NCBI GenBank assembly: GCA_003427395.1
Contig: BFEA01000049.1
Coordinates: 3,286,465-3,312,908 of the forward strand
DNA length: 26,444 nt
DNA from: Chara braunii
Taxonomy: Eukaryota > Streptophyta > Charophyceae > Charales > Characeae
Direction of reading: 5' to 3'
Within the stretch, counting starts at the first letter, position 1. Each line of letters opens with the position of its first letter. This document shows, piece by piece, positions 19,056-26,444 of this stretch. Made by a program: the position numbers and the translations under genes. The notes beneath the pieces were generated by a model. It was not told the origin of the DNA. It made no database searches and saw nothing but the letters and a program-made list of their open reading frames with translations.

Positions 19056-20597
19056 CTACCCTCCCCCTTAAGAGCGAGGTAAGCAAATAAGGCAAAGAGA
19101 TTTCGAGAGTACTCTGTCGCAGTGAGCTTTGCAGAGATTTTGGGAACAACATTAGAGGCGATTTGTCGTTCGCAGGCTTTAACAACGTGAGGTGCGGTGC
19201 GCAGCAGTTCCTTCTTGGAGATCCAGTAGAGATCGTTCAGGGGGTGATACATGAAGTGGACCTGGTACTGTCTGTTACGTCCCTTCCCTACATGCTGTTT
19301 GATTCTATTGATCTCATGACCGCCATTGATTGCACGAGGAATCATATCTTCAAGGTAATCGAAGGTCTTAGCACCACGGTGGATATACAGTTTCGATGCA
19401 TGAAAGACGGGGTATGTGCGCAGATGAGGTGGCACAACAACTGTGTATGAGGGGCCAAACTCGTCATTTGCCAATCACATCCAGAACTTTCCACGGACCG
19501 TAGTAGAGTGGAAGAATGCGTGAGACTCCCTCTTCTTCTGAGAATTCAGACATCTTGACCCAGACATAACTTCCTACTTCCATATCCGAAGGTCGACGCT
19601 TCTTGTTCGCATGGTGGATCATTGCGTGTTGTCGCTTGGTCATTGTTGTGATAGCAACTTTGAGCAGGCGATCGTACTTGGCCCTGAAGCCAGGCCTGCC
19701 GAGTGTTAAACCAGCTGGCTGTTCAGGGAACAGGTAGGAGAGCGGATTTCAAATCTGCCAACCGTAATGCAGCCTGTTTGGCGTCATGCCGGTGGCAGAA
19801 TGGATGGAGTTGTTATACAACCCCTTGACGGAATACAACTCTTCATCCCACGTCTCTTGATCCAGAATGATTAAAGCGCGGAGAAGTTGAAACACAGTCT
19901 GGTTGATTTCCTCAGCCAAACCATTGGCTTTGGGATGTCGCCCAGATGTCATGCATAGTTTGAGGCCAGGTAGTTGGGATGTGAACTCCTTCCATTCGGT
20001 ACTTATGAAGCGCGGGTCTCGATCGCTCACAAGAGTTTTCGGGGTTCCGAACTGCAGAATGTACTTTTGTTTAAACTCACAGATCACCAATTCAGTTGGG
20101 GCATGAGATGGCAAAGGAATCAGATTCAGAAATTTAGAGAAGCGGTCAACAATCACCATGACTTGCGAATAGCCATTCTTGCTTACCTTTCCCATGTCAG
20201 TGAAGTCGACGGAGACGGACTCCTCGGATCCATCGGGAATGGGAAGGGGTGTGAGTAGCCCCATGGGATTTTGCCTACATGGTTTGATTCGTTGACAGAC
20301 TTGACATTCAGCCACAAAATTTTCAGTCGATCCCTTCATACCGGGCCAATCAAACTGTCTTAGTAGGTTTCGGTATGTCTTTGCCATACCGAAGTGTCCG
20401 CTCCGACCATGAGCCAAGTCCAAGAAGTGCGTGTGGAGAGGCTTATGGTTGGGTACACACAAACGCTCGTGATTCCCATAGTGTCGGAAAACCAGTCCTC
20501 CATGTTCGTGAAAATCAGGCTGACTGCTGGGGTCGGCCTGTAACTGCTCAAAGGATGGGACTAAGGTTCGGATCCTTGGCAGCGTAGGAACCCACAA
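19010..20597 (-). pseudogene. pol: Element 2 integrase with chromodomain-like C-terminus
   Basis: The minus-strand frame from 20597 to 19749 has the complete HHCC zinc site (LDLAHGRSGHFGMAKTY, then CQVCQRIKP), the core Asp in SVDFTDMG, the second Asp in SDRDPRFIS and Glu in LAEEINQT. A stop follows YGWQI at 19749. Homology continues (KYDRLLKVAITTM, ANKKRR, GSYVWVKMSEF) to another interruption near 19465. The last frame, 19474-19010, contains a chromodomain-like block (HEINRIKQHVGKGRNRQYQV, then LNDLYWISKKELLRTA), which in chromoviruses steers integration to marked chromatin. This last frame reads through the polypurine tract and 45 bases into the LTR before its stop. Confidence 0.87.
19056..19070 (-). 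promoter_or_regulatory. Polypurine tract of element 2
   Basis: On the minus strand the sequence TAAGGGGGAGGGTAG immediately precedes the 3' LTR start. Polypurine tracts at this position prime plus-strand DNA synthesis in LTR elements. Confidence 0.85.
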
Positions 20598-21575
20598 GGC
20601 AAGTCATGTACTCAGGGTGGCGAGACAACGCATCAGCAACTCAATTATAACAACCCTTTTTATGTCTTAGTTCAAAATAAAAAATGTCAATCTCATGGAA
20701 CCAACACAGTAGAGTAGGGGACAATTTGCTGTTTGATCCACTTCAAGGTCTCATGATCCAAGAACACTTTGAAGTGGCGTCCCAAAAGATAGTGCTTCCA
20801 GTGATCCAGAGCCATACGCAAAGCTGATCCACTTCAAGGTCTCATGATCCGAGAATACTTTGAAGTGGCGTCCCAAAAGATAGTGCTTCCAGTGATCCAG
20901 AGCCATACGCAAAGCCTAGAGCTCGCGCATGCAGGTGGAAGTAGCTACCTTTTCGTTGGGCATGTGTTTGCTGTAGTACTCGTGCGGCCGCAAGCCATTG
21001 CCTTCATCTTGTTGCAACACTGCGTCGATCCCGTATTGGCTAGCATCCGTAGCGACTACGAATGTTAGTATGGAATCTGCAATGCGGAGTACAGGGTAAC
21101 TTACCAAGGCCTCTTTTAAGGCTTGGAATGCGGTCTCACATGTTGCATCCCATGCGTAAGGTACATTCTTACTAGTCATTCGGGACAACGAGCGAGCAAT
21201 AATAGAGAATCGGGGTACAAACTCTCTTAGTACGATGCGAGACCAAGGAAAGAACGCAGTTCGTGAATGTTCGCAGGTTGTGGCCAGTCACATATGACTT
21301 CAACCTTGGTTGCCTCAGGCTCGAGGCCTGCAGTAGACAACCGATGCCCAAGATAGATGACGCTATCCCTCCCAAACTCGGATTTCTCTAAGTTGAGGTG
21401 GAGTTGCATTTTCTTGAGGATGGTGAACACTTCCTCAAAGTGCTTCATGTGTTCCTCGATAGATTTACTGAAGATCAGAATATCATCGAGATACACTACC
21501 ACAAACCGACCAATCTATTTGCGAAGGACCTTGTCCATGAGGCTTTGAAAGGCGGCTGGAGGAACAGTACCTTCG
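20598..21575 (-). pseudogene. pol: Element 2 RT 3' half and RNase H, interrupted
   Basis: Reading downward, FQSLMDKVLRK is followed by a TAG stop (21517-21515), then GRFVVVYLDDILIFSK (the YLDD catalytic pair, near 21495-21465), YLGHRLSTAGLEPEATK, LRSFLGLASY and, after a frame break near 21228, the RNase H block TDASQYGIDAVLQQDEG and LDHWKHYLLG. The N-terminal half of RT, with motif A and its catalytic Asp, is missing: element 1 bases equivalent to roughly 5455-5985 are deleted. A 91-bp tandem duplication at 20734-20915 shifts the RNase H frame. Confidence 0.87.
20734..20915. repeat. 91-bp tandem duplication in RNase H
   Basis: Bases 20734-20824 (starting TGATCCACTTCAAGGTCTCA) are repeated at 20825-20915 with two differences, A/G and C/T, in the part after ATGATCC. 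Element 1 has a single copy at this place. Confidence 0.96.
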
Positions 21576-22416
21576 ACCAACTCGATTGTGTCGGACCGAC
21601 CAAATTTGAAGTAGAATCATTTGGACTAGTAGAAGGTAGAGAAGTAAAAGTATTAGAAGTAGACTCGTTAGATGAAGTAGGATTGGTACTAGCCGCAAAA
21701 GTAGATGGCACATGAGTAGGGCGAGCATAGGCAACGTACATTTGTTAATCCTCTTTGTGCTTGCACCACTTTTTGCAGAACTGCATGGTATTGAGAAAAG
21801 TCACTAGGGACTCGCGCTTCTCATCCAAGAGGACGGGAAGCTTGTTCCCTTTAGCATCTTTGACCATGAAAAGTGACTCCTTCCACTTGGTCCATTCACA
21901 TTGGGACTGCAGCCAGGCCGAGCCAAGGACTGCGTCAAAGGGACACTTGTCAAGGACATAAAAGTTCTATGCATGGGTGACTGTCTTGTCCTTGTCAAAG
22001 GTAGTCCGCACACCTTTGACTACATGCGTAGATGAGACAACTTCATGGTTGCCTACTTGAGTTCGGCAAGGGTTCTGCAGAGCCACTTGCTTCATCCCCA
22101 AGCCCACTTGGTGTATCTCGTGTGGTGACATAAAGTTAGTTGTTGCACCACAATCAATCAAGACACGGAGATAGTGGTGGTTTATGAGAAGCTTGAAGAA
22201 GATCAACTTCACTGTCCCTTGAGCACGCTGATGTTTCATTGCAGCCCAATGCTCTAAGCGGTAGTGGAAGTCAGCCGTCTCAGACTCCTCCCAAGGCTCA
22301 ACATACAAAGCATGACAGGCTTCAGCCTTGGAATCAGCAGATGACGGGGCTGCAAGAGAGGGCTGTTGATCTGCATCAGATTCGGTCTCCCTTGCCGTAG
22401 AGGGTGTTGAAGCCAA
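21576..22416 (-). pseudogene. Element 2 aspartic protease region and RT linker
   Basis: From 22416 the minus strand reads a Ser/Ala/Asp-rich leader (ADSKAEACHALYVEPWEESE), then MKHQRAQGTVKLIFFKLLIN and the protease active site LIDCGATTNFMS near 22163-22128. The D-C-G-A motif carries the catalytic Asp of retropepsins. The shared blocks NPCRTQVGN and KGVRTTFD follow. A TAG at 21969-21967 breaks the frame after the block ending in THA, but homology continues through NFYVLDKCPFDAV and the Ser/Thr/Asn-rich linker (STSNTFTSLPSTSPND near 21670-21620). It ends at the RT deletion junction. Confidence 0.82.
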
Positions 22417-23594
22417 CTCTACGCCCTATTGTGGTTTCCCTGCAGCCTATAGCAATCTTGTACCTTATGGTTCGTTTTCAAGCAATGCAGGCAACCTCCC
22501 TTCTTCATTCTAGCCTTCCATTCAACCTCGCTGATCCGGAGGGCTACCCAAGTTTTAGTAGTTGCATCCTCCGGTTAGGCTGGGATTTTGGCTCCCTTTG
22601 GAAGTGCGACGAAGCTCCTTACTGAATTTCTGTTTTGGTTTCCCTTCCCATGGGCAGTCTTTTTAAAGGCACAAAATTTATCATGATCATTATTTATGTC
22701 AACTTCTTGAGTTGAAGAGCAGGCTGTATCGGCGTCCTGTTTTTGGCTGTCGCCAAGAGTGAGGTCGTCTGCTTCGGCCTCCCCTTCCCCTTCCAGCAAG
22801 TCAAGCGAAGCTAAGCGATTGCTGCCACGAAATCGCCCGCGAACAAAGATCTTTTTGCTGCTTGCTGCGGTAAGGACGTCTCCTGTCTCCAGACTGACTA
22901 CATCCTTCATTAAGGAGAACCAGTCAGTATAACCGAAGACATCCCTGCCTAGGTGATTAGTCAAGCGAGTGTGAACCGTACCTTTAACTACATCCAAGCA
23001 TGATTGCGCAGTCAGCTCCAATCCTGGCGTTGCAAAGAGCTTGTTAACATGCAATTGCAATTTATGCATGGTCCCCGACGACTTGCTGCGCTTGAGTTCA
23101 TCAAGTTGTATCCTTACTCTTGCAGCAACATGTGGGTCCTTATATTGTGCAACGAGTATGTCCTCAAGAGTGGTGACCGGCGTGACTTTAAGCCACTAGG
23201 ATAGGTTGATCTTTGCATACCCAGCTTGCATGGCTTGGACTTCAAGGAAGCCCCTTACGACAGGCTTGATGTTGGTTCCCAGGATCAAGGATTGGCTTAC
23301 TCTTTGAGTGCCTTGTACTTCAAAGTACGCTCTCATGGAGCTGATCTAGGACTCAACGTCCTCCTTGCCATCATACTTAGACGGTATAATCATCGCCTTC
23401 CTGTCCATGTAGGGACTGTCATAGCTGGGTCCAACTATTGTAGAACTTCCTGCACTACCGCTTGTAACGGCAGTGGGAACTGCACTTGTCGCAGGTCTTG
23501 ACTGAATCACCAAACTCATCAAAGAAGACTAAGAAGAAGGAGAGGAATGGAGGGGTGCAAAGGTAGAACGAGGTAGAGAACTTGAGAGTGGGGT
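22417..23594 (-). pseudogene. gag: Element 2 gag, C-terminal two thirds
   Basis: It continues directly after the TAG at 23595-23597 with TPLSSSLPRSTFAPLHSS, SPYMDRKAMIIPSKYDGKED, then an in-frame TAG where element 1 has Trp (near 23352), VAQYKDPHVAARVRIQLDEL, and from 23069 an open frame MHKLQLHVNKLFATPGLELT through an acidic stretch (LLEGEGEAEADDLTLGD). The zinc knuckle C-x2-C-x4-H-x4-C near 22500-22455 is intact (CLHCLKTNHKVQDC). The knuckle binds the element RNA during packaging. Stops are few and mostly single-base changes. Confidence 0.87.
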
Positions 23595-24038
23595 CTAATG
23601 CATGGCTGCCATTTGCTGGATCTGATCGCGGTGCACTTTGGCCATGTCTGCCATTTGAGTACGCATCTTACTCATTCCCTCAAGTAACTGGGACTTCACA
23701 CTTGGAAGTTCGTTGAGCAAGTGGTAATCAACAAGAGCACGTACATACACAACCAAATCTTTCTTAAGGTCTGCATCAGATACATTCGGAACCGTTTGAA
23801 AAATGGCCTCAAGTTCATCAGCGACTGTTTTCCGCTTTGCCTCTTCCGCCTTCTCCTCCTCAACCAACTTTTTATGATATAGGGCCTCATACAACGGTTT
23901 ATGATTCTCATTCGCTGCATCCATGCAGGCCTTCAACATATCTGAAAGTTTGGCTGGTGCCATGTTGGAACCACTAGTTCCATCAGTTGCCATGGCTTCT
24001 TTCGCCCTTCTCTCTTGTCCGCGCGTCTCAATGGGCAT
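23595..24038 (-). pseudogene. gag: Element 2 gag N-terminal part
   Basis: An uninterrupted 147-codon frame starts at ATG 24038 (MPIETRGQERRAKEAM) and ends at a TAG at 23595. It is rich in Lys, Glu and Ala and predicted helical or coiled-coil (KLVEEEKAEEAKRKTVADEL, then MSKMRTQMADMAKVHRDQIQ). The TAG equals CAG in element 3 at the same place, so the frame was originally continuous with the gag core. No other copy in this window keeps this part. Confidence 0.82.
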
Positions 24039-25018
24039 GTAGTGGACTTCAGAAAAGAAACAAACTGAAAGTACAGAGAAGAAGATAGAACTCCTAGCCG
24101 GAGCGACTAATATTTGGACTTAGAGAGCAACCAAAGAAAACAAAACAAAGAATACAATATGTTCAAAAGAGAGTTCCGGTTCCATGTCCAAGTCCGGTTA
24201 GACCAAGTACAAGATCCCCTTGAGCCTAATCCAACTGGCACCGTCAAAGTACAACAAACCAGACTACAAGTAACATCATACAGCAATGGAGAATTGAGTG
24301 GTGTATAAGGTGTAGGTCAAGCGTTCGATTGTGTGACATCAGCCTGACAAAGCATCTCAGCAGAGATCCCCTCGGCAGCGAGGGCTCTAATCAAAGAAGA
24401 AGAATACCGTATCCCAGACATAACAGATAGCGACACTGCGTCAACAGATTTGGGTCCAAGGGGCCCTTCTTGTTTGGGCCTGGTCCCACTGGGTCCTGTG
24501 GGTCCCAAGTACGTCGTGACCAAGTCCCAACCAAGGAGAGTACCTCAAGGTCCTACTTTCTGCCTCTACCGTACTGAAAAACGAATTTCAACTTCAAGAC
24601 AGAACCTATCACATATGAAAAGATAAAGCACTGTAGAAAGATATGACTTTCAAAGCAAGATACCTCATTTCTACATCCAGAAGGTTAGTAAGTAGCAAGC
24701 ACACCAATGCACACAACCAAGACTTCAGAGGAGTAGGAAAGAGGCCCAGAAGTACCCCAACAGGACAAACAATACCATGTACGCATACATGGGCAACCCT
24801 TAGGTGCACAGCACTTACCTGAGTGGCCCGGGCTCTGAGATGAAGTATAACTCACCCCCCTTCCTCATGTGGTCTTCCTAACCCTTTTCGCTACCTCTAC
24901 ACTAGTGTCCTATCATGTAGGAGGGTCTCACTGCCAACACCAATGTGCAACCCCGGATCCCCCGCGGATGCTGAAGAACAAAGTAGTAACTTGCAGTTCG
25001 TAGATGCAGAATGGCTAC

Positions 25019-25046
25019 TTCCCTCAAGATCGCCTACTTGAGGGAA
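25019..25046. repeat. Perfect 10-bp-stem hairpin in leader
   Basis: TTCCCTCAAG (25019-25028) and CTTGAGGGAA (25037-25046) are exact inverted repeats around an 8-base loop. Confidence 0.85.
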
Positions 25047-25211
25047 GCCCTCAAGTCACCAAGTGTCTCCCTTAGGTCAGATTCCAGGTGCGAGTACCTC
25101 TCACTGTCGCCTCTCTCAACTTGTCGCATGAAGTCCTCTCAACTCGCCACCACTTACATGCTCACAATCAACCTGGTCAGGCTCAATGCCGACCCAGCAT
25201 GACCTAACCAG

Positions 25212-25245
25212 GTGGGGGCAGCTTCCCTAAGCCACGCTGCCCCAC
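25212..25245. repeat. GC-rich hairpin in leader
   Basis: GTGGGGGCAGC (25212-25222) pairs with GCTGCCCCAC (25236-25245), leaving one bulged G and a 13-base loop. Confidence 0.8.
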
Positions 25246-25261
25246 TTCCCACTTCGGACCA

Positions 25262-25310
25262 ACCCTAACCCTAAGTGGTTAGCCCTTACCACTTAGGTTA
25301 GGGTTAGGGT
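25262..25310. repeat. Inverted repeat of telomere-like CCCTAA/TTAGGG units
   Basis: ACCCTAACCCTAAGTGGT (25262-25279) faces ACCACTTAGG plus TTAGGGTTAGGGT (25288-25310) across an 8-base loop. The ten bases nearest the loop pair perfectly; the distal TTAGGG parts pair with a slip. It lies 36 to 84 bases downstream of the primer site in element sense, so it is part of the leader rather than a chromosome end. Confidence 0.85.
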
Positions 25311-25345
25311 GGATAAGTCAACTCTCACCAGCAAGTAGAATCCGA

Positions 25346-25355
25346 TCTGATACCA
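25346..25355 (-). promoter_or_regulatory. Primer binding site, tRNA-iMet type
   Basis: On the minus strand TGGTATCAGA follows the 5' LTR end (AACA) after one T. This is the usual plant LTR-retrotransposon site complementary to the 3' end of initiator tRNA-Met; the next two bases are TC instead of GC. It fixes both the LTR boundary and the element orientation. Confidence 0.9.
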
Positions 25356-25356
25356 A

Positions 25357-26444
25357 TGTTATGATCCTGGCCAATTTCGAGATACACATTCATCAGATGG
25401 TATAATGCCCTCCAATTGCAGAAAGAAATGAATGAGTTTGAGAGGAGAGAGAGGGTAAGAAGAAGAAAAAGAGGAAAGAAAGAAGAAGAAGATGATGTAC
25501 GCCACCATAGACAAATGAACAAGCTCTTCTTCTTCGCCCAACACTCTCCTCCTCCTTTACTCCTCTCTTATTCATACAAGAAATAACAGTACAATGTTGA
25601 ATGGCTGATCCAGAATCATGTCCGAGTTCCTCTTCTACTGCTGGTATCACTTGAGGTCCACCATAGCCATGGCAGCCTCCCTCACTCTTCACTCTCATAG
25701 GCCGAGGCTATGGCGGACTACTGGGCCTTGCCCTGATGTCCAAAGGACAACCCAAAGCAGCTATGGCTGCTCTAGCTCAGGCCGCCTTGCCTGACTCTGC
25801 CTCAAAGCTTCTTGGTGTNGCTCTACCCCCGCTGGGGTCCTCCTGCTGCAGCGCCCACCAAGGTGATGAAGATGGCTGCCACCATAGCCAGGTAAGTACC
25901 TCTGGCGCTCCCCCTTCCTCCCGCTCTTCTTCCTCCTCCGCGTCCTTGCTCCTTCCCCAGCAGCGCTGCTCCAGCCAGGGCTCCAACCAGTGTGTCGCCA
26001 AACTTGCACACCGACAATGTGGCTGGGCTCTTCGCCCGGCCTGGAGATATAGCGGCCTGCTTGCCTCTTGGGCGGTGGCTCCCAGGCCGCTCGGCCTTCC
26101 CTGCAACCGGTACCTCCTCCCTTTTGGAGGGAAACGTCATTGCAGACTCTGATATTGCCCGTACAGGCCCTAGACTCAGACTGGTTGGACTGGTACCCGC
26201 CTAGACCTAGCCTACAACTACTGGGCCTCTCAAAATGCCACTTTTGTCTTCTTCTGCTCGGCCTCCAGTACCCGCACATCTACCTCTTCAGGGTGCGGTG
26301 CCGGCCTACCAGCTACTTGAGTGTTTTTCCCCCGCTCCAATCCCTCAACGTCACGGCCACAGGTAAGCACCGGCCCTGAGGGCCCAACGAACGGACAAGT
26401 ACCCTTGCGGGAAACTCAGCAAGGCATTCAGTCCGTGAGCAAAA
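25357..26444 (-). mobile_element. Element 2 5' LTR, cut by window edge
   Basis: It starts at TGTTATGATCCTGGCC (25357) and parallels the 3' LTR to the last base of the window (GTGAGCAAAA), which corresponds to about 19009 in the 3' LTR, so roughly 46 bases are outside. It keeps 57 bp (25397-25453) lost from the 3' LTR but lacks the 94-bp segment between two GCGGG repeats. One ambiguous base lies at 25819. Confidence 0.9.

Larger units (their letters stand above)
24039..25345 (-). other. Element 2 untranslated leader, about 1.3 kb
   Basis: The interval between the primer site and the gag ATG has no long conserved frame. It contains three hairpin-forming inverted repeats in its upstream third (25262-25310, 25212-25245, 25019-25046). 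A minus-strand frame at 24317-24523 has a Gly-Pro-rich phrase (GPTGPSGTRPKQEGPLGP) that I regard as chance. In LTR elements this interval carries packaging and dimerisation signals; assigning that role here is inference. Confidence 0.7.
17880..26444 (-). mobile_element. Element 2: chromovirus-like Ty3/gypsy retrotransposon, near full length
   Basis: On the minus strand the order is 5' LTR (cut by the window end), primer binding site, leader, gag, protease, RT, RNase H, integrase, chromodomain-like tail, polypurine tract and 3' LTR. LTR ends are TGTGATGACCC and GGATCATAACA, an imperfect inverted pair bounded by TG and CA. The internal part is about 6.3 kb (19056-25356). Many stops, a roughly 0.5-kb deletion in RT and a 91-bp tandem duplication mean it cannot encode its own machinery. 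The bases just outside the 3' LTR are GACAT (17875-17879), but the other flank lies outside the window so a target duplication cannot be checked. Confidence 0.92.

Noticed and set aside
24317-24523. Collagen-like Gly-Pro peptide on the minus strand
   Set aside because: The phrase is short, lies in an untranslated retrotransposon leader, and comes from a GGTCC-rich stretch.
25262-25310. A true telomere or chromosome end
   Set aside because: Only two or three units are present on each arm, they are inverted around a loop, and they lie inside a retrotransposon leader with sequence continuing on both sides.
25736-26379. Several ORFs of 70-170 codons in the LTR, also present at 18249-18964 and 8100-8393
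   Set aside because: They lie inside LTR copies on both strands, are not conserved in frame between copies, and reflect GC-rich composition.

Overview
This is repeat-rich eukaryotic nuclear DNA, most likely from a streptophyte (green plant lineage), with a charophyte alga such as Chara as my best guess. The guess rests on four things: several chromovirus-like Ty3/gypsy retrotransposons, one of them with a tRNA-iMet primer site of the plant type; a spliced exon of a beta'-COP-like WD40 protein; a short AT-rich block resembling plant-type mitochondrial DNA (atp6 and ccmB starts); and long CT/GA microsatellites. There is no bacterial operon, no CRISPR array, and no intact cellular gene. The species was inferred by eye and was not tested by any search.

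Layout. Positions 1-3354 hold GC-rich then AT-rich DNA with scattered ambiguous bases, degenerate repeats and a 30-bp minisatellite (about 2112-2415). Positions 3355-8960 hold element 1 on the plus strand: decayed gag, protease, RT, RNase H and integrase, joined by a deletion to a 5'-truncated LTR. Positions 8961 to about 9640 look like a nuclear copy of mitochondrial DNA; its atp6 start is cut exactly at the LTR end. Positions 9712-10940 hold element 3, a gag fragment containing a perfect 43-bp inverted duplication. Positions 10941-11705 are unassigned. Positions 11706-15500 hold element 4 on the minus strand, an older and different Ty3/gypsy pol remnant with a possible LTR. Positions 15501-17257 hold an unassigned ORF, a CT tract that ends in an assembly gap (16014-16298), and unassigned DNA. 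A single beta'-COP-like exon lies at 17258-17406. Positions 17880-26444 hold element 2 on the minus strand: 3' LTR, polypurine tract, chromodomain/integrase, RNase H, RT, protease, gag, leader, primer binding site and a 5' LTR cut by the window edge.

Nothing here works as a pathway. All four retroelements are broken by stops, frameshifts or deletions. Element 2 has fairly similar LTRs (mid-90s percent by eye) but a badly damaged body, so it may have been copied in trans by an intact relative. It lies antisense to the beta'-COP-like exon, probably within the same intron, and brings splice-donor-like sequences in the host sense. The points most worth checking are the mitochondrial block interrupted at an LTR end, the divergent lone beta'-COP-like exon, and the hairpin-rich leader of element 2, one hairpin of which has telomere-like arms.
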